Source of the DNA: Deltaproteobacteria bacterium RIFOXYD12_FULL_56_24
GTDB lineage: Bacteria > Desulfobacterota > Desulfobulbia > Desulfobulbales > Desulfurivibrionaceae
Assembly (NCBI GenBank): GCA_001799285.1
Contig: MGTD01000047.1
Span: 62,001 to 126,000 of the forward strand
Length of the DNA stretch: 64,000 bases
Direction of reading: 5' to 3'
The position numbers and the translations under genes were made by a program. Positions 1 through 8,114 of this stretch are shown here, piece by piece (positions within the stretch are counted from its first letter, which is position 1; each line of letters begins with the position of its first letter). The notes under the pieces were generated by a model. The model ran no database searches, had not been told where the DNA came from, and worked only from the letters and a program-made list of their open reading frames with translations.

Positions 1-2
1 AA

Positions 3-371
3 TTCGCCTTTTCCCGCACCATCCATCGACGCCAGCTCACTCTAGCCGGGCTCAGTCAGGTACTTGCCGGCCACAACCCGGAACAGCGTCTGGTATATCA
101 ACGGCAAAGGGTTCATGGGCTGGGCAGAAGACTGGGCCAGGCCATGTTTCTCCATCAGGAGCGCAAGCAGACAGCCTTTGAAAAAAACGCCGGCCTCCTG
201 CACGCCATCAGTCCCCTGGCGGTTCTTGGCCGAGGATACAGCATTGTTCAGCAAAAAAATGGAGCTATCATTCGGAGCTGCACCGAAGTACAGCCGGGGG
301 AAAATATCAGCATCACCCTTGCCCTGGGGGGGATTGAATGCGAGGTAAAAAAAACGATCCCGCAAGGGTGA
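3..371 (+). CDS. xseA: Exodeoxyribonuclease VII large subunit, C-terminal part (5' end outside window)
   Basis: The frame is open from the first bases to a TGA at 369-371, so only the last ~122 residues are visible. They end with the typical XseA tail: an Arg/Gln-rich helical stretch, then LLHAISPLAVLGRGYSIV and a small beta-rich end (GENISITLALGGIECEV). XseA with XseB forms exonuclease VII, which degrades single-stranded DNA into oligonucleotides in the cytoplasm. The catalytic core lies upstream of the window. No xseB follows directly; the next gene is ftsB-like. The family call rests on the conserved SPLxVLxRGYS tail. Confidence 0.85.
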   Translation, partial: FAFSRTIHRRQLTLAGLSQVLAGHNPEQRLVYQRQRVHGLGRRLGQAMFLHQERKQTAFEKNAGLLHAISPLAVLGRGYSIVQQKNGAIIRSCTEVQPGENISITLALGGIECEVKKTIPQG

Positions 372-446
372 GCTTGCTTGGCCAGGAGTCATCTCTTAAC
401 CATCTGGAACAATTAAGCAATCGGCGATTGCACGAACTTCACATAT

Positions 447-839
447 ATGCTATCTAACAGGAATAATAAGAAAAAAATCAGCAACATCCCCGGCTCAACC
501 GGGAAAAACCTTTTGCAATGGGCTGCCATGCCGGCGAACCTTTCAGAGACTGACCGCAAGAAAATGCTGCTGTACAGCGTGCTTATTGTCGCAGTTGTCG
601 GCGCCTGGTCTGTTTTTGGGCCATACGGAGCATTAAAATACTTTCGAGTTGCAAGGCAACTCAACGAGATCCTTGCCCGCAACGAGCAGCTGCGCGAAGC
701 CAATACCGCCCTGCGGCAGGAAATCAGCAAACTGAAAAAAGACCCGGTCTATCTGGAGGAAGTGGCGCGGCGGCAATTCGGCCTCATTAAAAAGAATGAG
801 GTTATCTACGAATTTCCGAAGAAAAAGAAACGGCACTAG
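447..839 (+). CDS. ftsB: FtsB/DivIC-family septum formation initiator
   Basis: A small bitopic membrane protein of 130 residues: a basic N-terminus, one membrane helix at about residues 39-61, a coiled coil at about 66-97 rich in Leu/Asn/Glu heptads, then a short tail with the family's DPxYLEExAR sequence followed by FGLIKKNEV. FtsB-type proteins join FtsL and FtsQ in the divisome and help recruit and activate septal peptidoglycan synthesis. The N-terminus is longer than in E. coli FtsB (about 103 aa). A start at the internal ATG at 528 would give a normal-sized protein, and neither start has a strong ribosome binding site. Confidence 0.8.
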   Translation: MLSNRNNKKKISNIPGSTGKNLLQWAAMPANLSETDRKKMLLYSVLIVAVVGAWSVFGPYGALKYFRVARQLNEILARNEQLREANTALRQEISKLKKDPVYLEEVARRQFGLIKKNEVIYEFPKKKKRH

Positions 840-869
840 CAGGCACGTCCCCCTCCCCTCTCCAAGATT

Positions 870-1445
870 TCACCCCACCATATCCTGGACAATCCACTGC
901 ACCGCCGCATAGAGATCATCCGCGACATAACTCGGTTGCACGGACTGAACCGGGCCGATGTACTCGTAATCCCCCCGGCCATAGCCGGTAAGAACCAGAA
1001 TCCCTTTGGCCTGCACCGCCGCCGCCGCCTTGAGATCAGACCAGCGGTCACCCACCACGTAGGAGCGGGCAAGATCAAGGCCGAAATCAGCCGCCGCCTG
1101 GAGAAAAAGCCCCGGCTTTGGTTTCCGACAGTCACAAGCAAGACGGAAGCGCTCCTCCTTGGCCTCGGGGTGATGGGGGCAGACATAAATTCCATCGACA
1201 TGGGCTCCGGCCTCGGCCAGCGCCAAGTTCATCTTGGCGTGTACCTCCGCAAGCAGGCTCTCGGGAAAATAACCTCGGGCCAGACCGGACTGATTACTGA
1301 CCACCACAACAGGAATCACCTGCTCGTTTAACAGCCGGATGGCAGCCGCAGCCTTGGGCAGCATGACAAAACGGGAGATGTGGTTGATATAACCCATCTG
1401 CTCGTTTATGGTTCCATCCCTGTCGAGAAACACGGCCGGTCGCAT
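870..1445 (-). CDS. gmhB: D-glycero-beta-D-manno-heptose-1,7-bisphosphate 7-phosphatase
   Basis: HAD-superfamily phosphatase of the histidinol-phosphatase/GmhB type, 191 residues. The nucleophile motif DRDGT is at residues 8-12, motif II is VVSNQSGLARGYF, and a zinc loop CPHHP...CDCRKPKPG is present, which is diagnostic for GmhB. Motif IV is VVGDRWSDL. It removes the C7 phosphate in the ADP-heptose branch of LPS inner-core synthesis. The start at 1445 was chosen because homology begins at MRPAVFLDRDGT and a GAGGAAAG ribosome site lies just before it, inside the end of waaF. The gap to waaF is 1 bp, so the two are probably translationally coupled. Confidence 0.93.
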   Translation of the reverse strand: MRPAVFLDRDGTINEQMGYINHISRFVMLPKAAAAIRLLNEQVIPVVVVSNQSGLARGYFPESLLAEVHAKMNLALAEAGAHVDGIYVCPHHPEAKEERFRLACDCRKPKPGLFLQAAADFGLDLARSYVVGDRWSDLKAAAAVQAKGILVLTGYGRGDYEYIGPVQSVQPSYVADDLYAAVQWIVQDMVG

Positions 1446-1446
1446 G

Positions 1447-2496
1447 CTATCTTTCCTCACTTTCCAGAAGTCTACAGATTGCCGCGTACACCTCGTCCAC
1501 CCCGATCTCCAGCATGCAGGCAAGATCATTCCGGGGGCAATGAGTTTCCAGGCAAGGGCTGCAGGGCATATTTTTATTCACCACCTCCACCTTGGAAGCA
1601 AACGGCCCGGTGGCCACGGCATCGGTGGAGCCGAAAATCGCGACCAGCGGGGTTTTCTGGGCAGCCGCCACATGCATCAGGCCCGAATCGTTTGTGACAA
1701 AGGCATCACACCGGCCGATCAGGGCCATGGCCTCGGCCAGGGTGGTTTTGCCAGTCAGGTCAAGCACCTGCCCCGGCGCTGCCGCGCCGATCTCCGCCGC
1801 AGCTTCGGTATCGCTCGCCGTGCCGAAAACCAGCAGGGTAGCGCCCTGCTCCTCAGCCAGGCGCTTGGCCAGCCCGGCATATCTCTCTACCGGCCAACAC
1901 TTGGCTGGACCATAGGCCGCGCCGGGATTAAGGCCGACCACCGGCCTTTTTGCATTAGCGGCAAGAAAATCCTCGGCCCAGACAGTGGCGGAATCCGGCA
2001 GGGCAAGAAACAGCTCCTGGGGGCTGCACGCCAAGCCAAGATCCTTGAGCATCTCCTGATAATAATAAACCTGATGCCTCGCTCTTGTGCTTTTTCGGAT
2101 GGTAACGCCATGGCTGAGCAGCAGCCCGCGGCCATCCCGACGGTATCCGGCCCGAACCGGTATTCCGGCAAGCAGGGCGAGCACGGCGGCGGAAAAGGCA
2201 TTCTGCAGAAGGATGGCCAGATCAAAACGTTGGGCGGCAAGCTCGCGCCCCAGACGCCACATCCCGGCCAAGCCCTTGTGCCGGCCCTTCTTCTCATAGA
2301 GCATGACCCTGTCCACCTGGGGGCAGGCGGTAAAGATATCCGCTACCCAAGGGTAGGCCAGGATGGTTATCTCGGCGGCAGGAAAATTCTCCCGGATGGT
2401 CCGCACCGCCGGGGTGGTCATGATGGCGTCGCCGATCCAGTTAGTTGAGCGGATCAGGATCTTTTTAGGCCAAAGCTGGCTGATTGTTTTCGTCAT
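1447..2496 (-). CDS. waaF: Lipopolysaccharide heptosyltransferase II
   Basis: GT9-family glycosyltransferase of 349 residues, the usual size. It adds the second L-glycero-D-manno-heptose from ADP-heptose to the LPS inner core at the cytoplasmic face of the inner membrane. Visible marks are the N-terminal IRSTNWIGDAIMTTPAVR, the middle GLNPGAAYGPAKCWP nucleotide-binding loop, and the C-terminal TNDSGLMHVAAA followed by VAIFGSTD. The gene precedes gmhB in the same direction, forming a small heptose operon. Its upstream side faces repeat-rich DNA before rpsB. Confidence 0.93.
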   Translation of the reverse strand: MTKTISQLWPKKILIRSTNWIGDAIMTTPAVRTIRENFPAAEITILAYPWVADIFTACPQVDRVMLYEKKGRHKGLAGMWRLGRELAAQRFDLAILLQNAFSAAVLALLAGIPVRAGYRRDGRGLLLSHGVTIRKSTRARHQVYYYQEMLKDLGLACSPQELFLALPDSATVWAEDFLAANAKRPVVGLNPGAAYGPAKCWPVERYAGLAKRLAEEQGATLLVFGTASDTEAAAEIGAAAPGQVLDLTGKTTLAEAMALIGRCDAFVTNDSGLMHVAAAQKTPLVAIFGSTDAVATGPFASKVEVVNKNMPCSPCLETHCPRNDLACMLEIGVDEVYAAICRLLESEER

Positions 2497-2592
2497 CCCT
2501 GTTCCCGAGAGCTGTTACCTAAAATGAAGATGAGACGTAATCAATCACGGGGTAAGCCCACAAAGGTCAAATAACCACGGAATTCACCATTC

Positions 2593-2640
2593 GGATATAA
2601 GTTTAGTTTGAGCAGACAAGCTGCTCAACTCAGCTATAAA
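2593..2640. repeat. Short dispersed hairpin repeat, copy 1
   Basis: The sequence ATAAGTTTnGTTTGAGCAG, with a GAGCAG/CTGCTC hairpin (loop of 5), then CAACTCnGCTNTA, recurs at 59717-59768 and, on the opposite strand and more diverged, at 6421-6476. All copies lie in or beside intergenic DNA. This copy lacks the CCCAAAGGGC start seen in the other two. Confidence 0.7.
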
Positions 2641-2641
2641 C

Positions 2642-2739
2642 GGTCACAGGGTGCCGCAGGTTGCGGCAAACGGGACGGCAATGCGTACATCAGGTACGTG
2701 AGCCGGGCCGATGGCCGCAAGATAAGGCGCCCTGTGAAC
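2642..2739. repeat. Inverted-repeat element (MITE/REP-like), ~98 bp
   Basis: The ends GGTCACAGGGTGCCGCAG and (reverse complement) GTTCACAGGGCGCCTTAT form imperfect terminal inverted repeats. The core TGCGTACnnnnnGTACGTGAGC can fold into a hairpin and matches the core of the element at 48575-48681. No coding capacity is seen. It is probably a non-autonomous mobile or structural repeat. Confidence 0.65.
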
Positions 2740-3056
2740 ACTTATGATGAGACCTTTGCGTTTTTTGCCGAAGGCGTCAAGTTTTTTTCTGGCTTGCCGC
2801 CGACCTTATCCCGTCTAGCGCAAAACATTCGCCCCAGGCAGCTTCATTCTGGTCATGCCGGTGCTGAAAAAAAATACCACCCCCGTCTTCTTCCTTGCAA
2901 AAAATCAGTTTGGATGGTAAAAAATTCGGGTTCAAAAATAAGCACACCCCTGCAAATGCTCCTCTGGTGCCCAGATTCGGGTTGGAGCGATGGGGTGGAA
3001 GCCAAGCCGTTGTTCGATAATAAATGTAACGATTGACAGATCGTGACCGGCATAAC

Positions 3057-3105
3057 TAGCCGTAACGAAATGACAAAAAATCTAACAGTTATTTCGTAAC
3101 GGCTA
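3057..3105 (+). promoter_or_regulatory. Inverted repeat in the rpsB leader
   Basis: TAGCCGTAACGAAAT (3057-3071) and ATTTCGTAACGGCTA (3091-3105) can pair at 14 of 15 positions across a 19-nt loop. The structure ends 27 nt before the rpsB start. It could be a leader hairpin for ribosomal-protein feedback or simply part of a dispersed repeat, because its right arm recurs at 40173-40197. Confidence 0.45.
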
Positions 3106-3132
3106 CTAAACCAAAACCAAAGGAGAAGTACC

Positions 3133-3888
3133 ATGTCTAATGTTACCATGAAGGAAATGCTTGAGGCCGGTATGCATTTTGGCCATCAAACCCGCGGCTG
3201 GAATCCGAAAATGAAACCGTATATCTTCGGCGCCCGCAACAAGATATACATCATCAACCTTGACAAGACCCTGCCGCTTTTCAACAAGGCCTACGAATTT
3301 ATCGCCAAGACCGCAGCTAATGGCGGCACCGTACTTTTTGTCGGCACCAAACGCCAGGGCCAGGAGATCATCAAGGAAGAAGCCGAACGTTGCGGCATGT
3401 ACTTCATCAACAACCGCTGGCTGGGCGGCATGCTGACCAACCACCAGACCATCAAGAACAGTGTCGATAAGCTGAAGAAATACGAAACCATGCAGGAAGA
3501 CGGCACCATCCACCATTACCATAAGAAGGAAGCCCTCCAGATCCAGAAAGAAGCGGTCAAGCTGGACCGCAACCTGGGCGGCATCAAGAACATGAAGGGA
3601 CTGCCCGCAGCCATCTTCCTTATTGACCCGAAACGGGAAAAGATCGCCATCGAAGAGGCCAACCGCCTCGGCATTCCGGTGGTCGCCCTGATCGATACCA
3701 ACTGCGATCCCAAGGGCATCGACTATCTGATCCCCGGCAACGACGACGCCATCCGCTCCATCAAGCTGATCGCTTCAAAAATGGCGGATGCCGTACTGAG
3801 CGGCAGAGAAAAACTTGCCGCGGCCCATCAGGCTGCCACTGACAAGGAGATCGAAGCCAAGGCCGTAGCGGCAAAAGGCGACGAATAA
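3133..3888 (+). CDS. rpsB: 30S ribosomal protein S2
   Basis: 251 residues, with the typical [22 protein letters not shown] start, [13 protein letters not shown] in the middle and ALIDTNCDP near the end. S2 is a late-assembling protein of the small subunit that contacts S1 and the platform region. The ribosome site AAAGGAGAAGTACC stands before the ATG. As in most bacteria tsf follows, here after about 100 bp containing a GC-rich hairpin, then pyrH and frr. The alanine- and lysine-rich C-terminus is normal for the family. Confidence 0.98.
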   Translation: MSNVTMKEMLEAGMHFGHQTRGWNPKMKPYIFGARNKIYIINLDKTLPLFNKAYEFIAKTAANGGTVLFVGTKRQGQEIIKEEAERCGMYFINNRWLGGMLTNHQTIKNSVDKLKKYETMQEDGTIHHYHKKEALQIQKEAVKLDRNLGGIKNMKGLPAAIFLIDPKREKIAIEEANRLGIPVVALIDTNCDPKGIDYLIPGNDDAIRSIKLIASKMADAVLSGREKLAAAHQAATDKEIEAKAVAAKGDE

Positions 3889-3904
3889 CCTGCCTCTCTA
3901 AAAT

Positions 3905-3940
3905 GCGCCCGGCAGGACTCATCTGAGGCAGGCCGGGTGC
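3905..3940 (+). terminator. GC-rich hairpin between rpsB and tsf (possible attenuator)
   Basis: GCGCCCGGC (3905-3913) pairs with GCCGGGTGC (3932-3940), 8 of 9 positions. No strong U-run follows, so it may reduce but not stop transcription into tsf. It could also stabilise the rpsB transcript end. Confidence 0.4.
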
Positions 3941-3989
3941 TTCACTCCAGAGACGCGTCCAGATAACACGAGAACATGAAGGTAGAACC

Positions 3990-4859
3990 GTGAATATTAC
4001 AAGTCAAATGGTAAAAGAACTCCGCGACAAAACCAACGCGGGCATGATGGATTGCAAAAAAGCCCTTACCGATACCAGTGGCGACATGGAAAAGGCCATC
4101 GATCTGCTTCGGCAGAAAGGACTGGCTGTTGCCCAAAAACGGGCAGGCCGGGCCACCAGCGAAGGTTTGATTAAAACATCCATCGAAAACGACGGCAAGC
4201 TGGGCGTCATGGTCGAGGTAAACTGCGAGACCGATTTTGTCGCCAAGAGTGATGCCTTTATCGATTTCGCCAATAATATCGCCATGCAGGTGGCAGAGAC
4301 TGCACCCGCGTCCCCTGCCGATCTCATGGAACAGAAATTCGTTAAAAATCCCGCCCTTTCCATTCAGGATATGCTCAACGAGCTGGTAGCCAAGCTCGGC
4401 GAGAACATCGGCGTCAAGCGTTGCGCCAAATTCAACGAAGGCGTGATGGAAACCTACATCCATGCCGGCGGCAAGCTGGGCGTCATGGTCGAGATGGCCT
4501 GCGAGAACGACGCGTTTGCCAAGAAGCCCGAATTCACCGAGTTCGCCAAGAATATCTGCATGCATATTGCCGCGGCCAATCCTGTTTCCATCAGGCGCGA
4601 AGAGGTTCCAGCGGATCTGGCTGAACGTGAGCGCAACATCTTTATCCAGCAAGCCATCGATTCCGGCAAGCCGGCAAACATCGCGGAGAAGATGGTGGGT
4701 GGCAAGATGGACCGCTTCTTTGCCGAGAGCTGCCTGTTGGAGCAGAAATTCGTCAAGAACCCCGATATCTCGGTGCAGGATTTAATCAAGGAAATGGCAA
4801 CCAAGCTTGGCACAGGCATCAGTATCAAACGCTTTGCCCGTTTTCAGGTTGGCGCATAA
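3990..4859 (+). CDS. tsf: Elongation factor Ts
   Basis: 289 residues. EF-Ts is the nucleotide exchange factor that releases GDP from EF-Tu. The N-terminal UBA-like domain contains LRDKTNAGMMDCKKAL, followed by two related core subdomains, each with a GKLGVMVE signature (about residues 70-77 and 161-168). The start is GTG at 3990, preceded by a GAAGGTAG ribosome site; conservation begins at MNITSQMVKELR. It lies between rpsB and pyrH in the classic order. Confidence 0.97.
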   Translation: MNITSQMVKELRDKTNAGMMDCKKALTDTSGDMEKAIDLLRQKGLAVAQKRAGRATSEGLIKTSIENDGKLGVMVEVNCETDFVAKSDAFIDFANNIAMQVAETAPASPADLMEQKFVKNPALSIQDMLNELVAKLGENIGVKRCAKFNEGVMETYIHAGGKLGVMVEMACENDAFAKKPEFTEFAKNICMHIAAANPVSIRREEVPADLAERERNIFIQQAIDSGKPANIAEKMVGGKMDRFFAESCLLEQKFVKNPDISVQDLIKEMATKLGTGISIKRFARFQVGA

Positions 4860-4967
4860 CGCCTGCCCTCCCAAGGCCTCGGCCGCGCTGAAGCCAGCAA
4901 AGCCAGGCCGTTGCGTGGGGGGAATGACTTGGCCTTCAATATAATAAAACGGCATAAGCGGCCGTAA

Positions 4968-5726
4968 ATGAATGACCCAAAAAACATGGATAATTCCTTA
5001 ACGGCCCCTAAATACCAGAGAGTTCTCCTTAAGCTGAGCGGCGAAGCCTTGATGGGCGACGCCGCTTTCGGCATCAGCACCAAGGTGCTTGATTATCTTG
5101 CGGCGGAGATCCAGACCCTCGTTGATCTCAAGGTGCAAACCAGCCTGGTCATTGGCGCAGGCAACATTTTCCGGGGGATAGCCGGCGCCTCTGCCGGCAT
5201 GAACCGGACCGCCGCCGACAACATGGGCATGCTGGCCACGGTCATCAATGCCCTGGCCCTGCAAGACGCCTTGGAAAGAAACGGCATCGCGGCCAGGGTT
5301 CTTTCCGCCATCCCCATGCTCACGGTCTGCGAACCATATTCCCAGCAAAAAGCTGTCCATCATCTCCGGAAGGGTCGGGTGGTGATCTTTGGGGCAGGCA
5401 CCGCCAACCCATACTTCACCACCGACACGGCTGCCGTGCTTCGCGGCCTGGAAATCAATGCCGATTTGATCTGCAAGGCCACCAGAGTCGATGGTGTCTA
5501 TGACAAGGATCCCCTCAAGCACCCGGAAGCAGTCAAGTTTCCCCAGCTAAGCTTCCGTGAAGTTCTGCAGCTGCGGCTCAAAGTCATGGACTCGGCGGCC
5601 ATCTCCTTGGCCATGGACAATAATACCTCCATCATGGTTTTCGACATGAATATCCCCGGCAACATGCAGAAGGCTATCTGCGGCGAGCAGATCGGCACCT
5701 TGATACAGGGAGAGGACAATGAATGA
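4968..5726 (+). CDS. pyrH: UMP kinase
   Basis: 252 residues of the amino-acid-kinase fold. It phosphorylates UMP to UDP and is usually a hexamer activated by GTP and inhibited by UTP. Marks are YQRVLLKLSGEALMG, VIGAGNIFRG, the AADNMGMLATVINALAL helix, FGAGTANPYFTTD and KATRVDGVYDKDP. Family members normally begin a few residues before the conserved KYQRVLLKLSGEAL. Here about 13 extra residues precede it, and the DNA coding for them overlaps a copy of a dispersed repeat (4993-5012). A second ATG at 4986 is an alternative start. The 3' end overlaps frr by 8 bp. Confidence 0.97.
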   Translation: MNDPKNMDNSLTAPKYQRVLLKLSGEALMGDAAFGISTKVLDYLAAEIQTLVDLKVQTSLVIGAGNIFRGIAGASAGMNRTAADNMGMLATVINALALQDALERNGIAARVLSAIPMLTVCEPYSQQKAVHHLRKGRVVIFGAGTANPYFTTDTAAVLRGLEINADLICKATRVDGVYDKDPLKHPEAVKFPQLSFREVLQLRLKVMDSAAISLAMDNNTSIMVFDMNIPGNMQKAICGEQIGTLIQGEDNE

Positions 5727-6273
5727 AATTATCGACGGTCTGACAGAAAAAATGACGGCCAACATTGAGGCCTTCAGGCGCGATCTTACCAAGATCAGGA
5801 CCGGCCGGGCCACCACTGCCCTGCTCGACGGGGTAAAGGTAATGGCCTACGGCTCACCGCTGCCTCTTAATCAGGTCGGCGCCGTGACCATCCCGGAAAG
5901 CAGGATGCTGGTTATTCAGCCTTGGGACGCCAAGCTCCTCCCCGCCATAGAAAAGGCGATTTTCTCCTCTGACCTGGACCTCAACCCCTCAAACGACGGC
6001 AAGATGATCCGGATCAGTATCCCCCAGCTCACCGAAGAGCGGCGCAAGGACTTGGTGAAAAACGTTAAAAAGATCAGCGAGGAGCACCGGGTCGCCATGC
6101 GCAATCTACGGCGCGAGGCCATCGATACCCTGAAGAAACAGAAAAGTAACAAAGAAATACCGGAAGACGACTTTTTCAGGATGCAGGAAGAGGCCCAACA
6201 CGCCACCGACAAGTTCATCAAGCAGATCGATGAAATCATGGCTGCAAAAGAAAAAGAGGTTATGGCGGTTTGA
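5719..6273 (+). CDS. frr: Ribosome recycling factor
   Basis: 184 residues, the normal size of RRF. With EF-G it splits the post-termination 70S complex. The sequence shows the family pattern: MTANIEAFRRDLTKIRTGRA near the start, LNQVGAVTIPESRMLVIQPWD in the beta domain, and the long helical hairpin with TEERRKDLVKNVKKISEEHRVAMRNLRR. Its ribosome site GGGAGAGG lies inside the end of pyrH, and the two genes overlap, which implies coupled translation. Confidence 0.98.
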   Translation: MNEIIDGLTEKMTANIEAFRRDLTKIRTGRATTALLDGVKVMAYGSPLPLNQVGAVTIPESRMLVIQPWDAKLLPAIEKAIFSSDLDLNPSNDGKMIRISIPQLTEERRKDLVKNVKKISEEHRVAMRNLRREAIDTLKKQKSNKEIPEDDFFRMQEEAQHATDKFIKQIDEIMAAKEKEVMAV

Positions 6274-6336
6274 GCCTTTGCGACCTGCCCCCCTTGCTTC
6301 ATCCGGTTGCCTGCTGTAATCCGCTGATTCAAAAAC

Positions 6337-6497
6337 GTAACTATCCAGCAACACCGCATCTGCGTTGTTATCAGCCTGCTCATGGGTACCAGCACACTTC
6401 GCAGGCTTCTGCCTAGCGGCTATAGCTGAGTTGGGCAGCTTTGTCCGGCCAAACGAAACTTATGCCCTTTGGGTATACGGCACTGCTGGATAGTTAC
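6337..6497. repeat. 161-bp inverted-repeat element between frr and uppS
   Basis: The left end GTAACTATCCAGCAACACCG and the right end, read in reverse as GTAACTATCCAGCAGTGCCG, are near-identical terminal inverted repeats. Internal sequence from the left end (CCGCATCTGCG, GCCTGCTCATG, CAGCACACTTCGCAGGC) is shared with the element at 43771-43904. Positions 6421-6476 carry a reversed, diverged copy of the hairpin repeat found at 2593 and 59717, which suggests nesting. The element sits inside the pyrH-frr-uppS-cdsA block. Confidence 0.75.
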
Positions 6498-6519
6498 TAA
6501 TAATCGAGACATACTACCA

Positions 6520-7266
6520 ATGCCCGAACTCGATACTGCCGCCATGCCCCGTCATATTGCCATCATTATGGACGGCAATGGCCGCTGGGCCGAGAAACAG
6601 GGTAAACCCCGCCTCATGGGCCATCAGGCCGGAGTCAAATCCGTACAGAATATTGTCCGCGCCGCACGGGAACTTGACATCGGCGTGCTTACCCTGTATG
6701 CCTTCTCCACAGAGAACTGGAAACGCCCGCCACTTGAAATCCAGGCCCTCATGGGGTTACTGAAGACCTTTCTCGAAAGCGAGCTGGCCACCATGGTCCG
6801 CAACAACGTGAGTCTGCGCTGTCTGGGCGAGAAAGACCGCCTCCCTACGGAAGTCAGCAAGATTATGGAACGGGCAATCCGGGAAACCGCAGAAAATTCA
6901 GGGCTGATTCTCAATCTGGCTTTGAGCTACGGCGGCAGGAACGAAATTACCCAGGCCGTGCAGGCAATCACCCAAAAATGCCTGACTGGAATCCTGAACC
7001 CCGAGGTGATTGACCAGGCAGTAATTGAACAACACCTCTACACAGCAGGATTGCCGGACCCGGACCTGCTAATCCGCACCGGTGGAGAAACACGCTTGAG
7101 CAACTTTCTCCTGTGGCAAGCATCCTATGCGGAACTCTATTTCACGGAAATCCTCTGGCCGGACTTCCGTAAACAAGATCTGCTGATTGCGATCCTGGAC
7201 TTTCAGAAACGGCAACGGCGTTTTGGCAAAACAAGCGAACAAGCTGAACAGACACACCCCCATTGA
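6520..7266 (+). CDS. uppS: Undecaprenyl diphosphate synthase (isoprenyl transferase)
   Basis: cis-Prenyltransferase of 248 residues. It adds eight isopentenyl units to farnesyl diphosphate to make the C55 lipid carrier for peptidoglycan and O-antigen. The catalytic HIAIIMDGNGRWAEK is at residues ~12-26, followed by GHQAGVKSV, TLYAFSTENWKRP and, near the end, LLIRTGGETRLSNFLLWQ and the conserved YAELYFTEILWPDF. The start at 6520 was chosen because the longer frame begins with a TTG inside the repeat element; MPRH at 6544 is also possible. cdsA and dxr follow, the usual order. Confidence 0.95.
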   Translation: MPELDTAAMPRHIAIIMDGNGRWAEKQGKPRLMGHQAGVKSVQNIVRAARELDIGVLTLYAFSTENWKRPPLEIQALMGLLKTFLESELATMVRNNVSLRCLGEKDRLPTEVSKIMERAIRETAENSGLILNLALSYGGRNEITQAVQAITQKCLTGILNPEVIDQAVIEQHLYTAGLPDPDLLIRTGGETRLSNFLLWQASYAELYFTEILWPDFRKQDLLIAILDFQKRQRRFGKTSEQAEQTHPH

Positions 7267-7303
7267 TCATGCGCCGTTAAAATGGGCTTATGACAGGATC
7301 AGC

Positions 7304-8107
7304 ATGAAACGACTAATTACCGGTGTAATGGCAAGCGCGGCCTGGCTGCTCATCCTCCTCTGGGGGCCACTGCCACTGTTCTGGCTGGTCATCACCGTCC
7401 TGGCCGGGGTGGCTCTGGCCGAATACCTGAGCATTGTCCTGCCCGACCTCGACAAGCGGGTCAGAATACTCCTCATCTTCTTCGGCATGTTGCCATTGGC
7501 CGGCGCTTATTCCGGCGAGCCAACCGGACTTCTCAGCGGCCTGAGCCTTGCTCTGGTCGCCCTTCTGCTCCACACCGTTTCCAGATACGCCAGCCTGGCC
7601 CAGCCTTACGAAGTTATCAGCCGCGCCGGCTTTGCCTACCTCTACCTGAGCCTATGCACCGCCCATCTGATTCTGCTCATAGCCCTGCCGCAGGGCCGCG
7701 CCTGGCTACTGCTCCTAACCGCCATTACCGTAGCCTCCGACACCGCTGCTTTCTATACCGGCAGCAAATTGGGCCGGCACAAACTTTGCCTCGCCATCAG
7801 TCCCGGCAAAACTTGGGAAGGATTTGCCGGTGGTCTGGCCGGCAGTCTGGGTGCGGCACTTCTGGTCCGTCATCTTTTTCTGCCGGAGCAAAATCTGTTT
7901 TGGATAGTCTTTATCGCCCTCCTGCTTGGCAGCCTTGGCGCGGTCGGGGATCTTTCGGAATCAATCATCAAACGTGCCTTCGGCGCAAAGGATTCCGGCA
8001 GTCTTCTGCCGGGACACGGCGGGTTACTGGATCGGATCGATTCCCTGCTGCTCACTGCGCCATTACTCTATTATCTGCTTAACTATTTGGGCAATCCGAG
8101 TAGGTAA
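7304..8107 (+). CDS. cdsA: Phosphatidate cytidylyltransferase
   Basis: Integral membrane enzyme of 267 residues with about eight hydrophobic helices. It makes CDP-diacylglycerol from phosphatidate and CTP, the branch point for all phospholipids. The C-terminal signature SDTAAFYTGSKLGRHKL, then SPGKTWEGFAGG and GDLSESIIKRAFGAKDSG, GHGGLLDRIDSL is the CdsA hallmark. The ATG at 7304 has an AGGA ribosome site; the frame is open further upstream, but that part overlaps uppS and has no homology. dxr begins 7 bp after the stop codon. Confidence 0.95.
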   Translation: MKRLITGVMASAAWLLILLWGPLPLFWLVITVLAGVALAEYLSIVLPDLDKRVRILLIFFGMLPLAGAYSGEPTGLLSGLSLALVALLLHTVSRYASLAQPYEVISRAGFAYLYLSLCTAHLILLIALPQGRAWLLLLTAITVASDTAAFYTGSKLGRHKLCLAISPGKTWEGFAGGLAGSLGAALLVRHLFLPEQNLFWIVFIALLLGSLGAVGDLSESIIKRAFGAKDSGSLLPGHGGLLDRIDSLLLTAPLLYYLLNYLGNPSR

Positions 8108-8114
8108 ATAAACC

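Larger units (their letters stand above)
2497..3132. other. Repeat-rich intergenic region between waaF and rpsB
   Basis: This 636-bp gap separates divergent waaF and rpsB. It holds a small hairpin repeat (2593-2640), a ~98-bp inverted-repeat element (2642-2739) and the inverted repeat of the rpsB leader (3057-3105). A 142-codon open frame (2608-3036) runs through these repeats, but its sequence is compositionally odd and starts inside a repeat, so no gene is called. A clear sigma-70 promoter for rpsB is not seen: TTGACA at 3033-3038 has no good -10 partner. Confidence 0.6.

Noticed and set aside
1408-2448. 346-codon plus-strand frame opposite waaF
   Set aside because: Antisense to waaF, which has full heptosyltransferase motifs.
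2608-3036. 142-codon open frame between waaF and rpsB
   Set aside because: It begins in a hairpin repeat and runs through an inverted-repeat element; it has no ribosome site and no recognisable protein features.
4911-4945. Promoter between tsf and pyrH (TTGCGT...TATAAT)
   Set aside because: The boxes are 23 bp apart, too far for a normal sigma-70 promoter.
6469-6519. Upstream TTG start for uppS
   Set aside because: It lies inside the 161-bp repeat element; homology begins at the later ATG.
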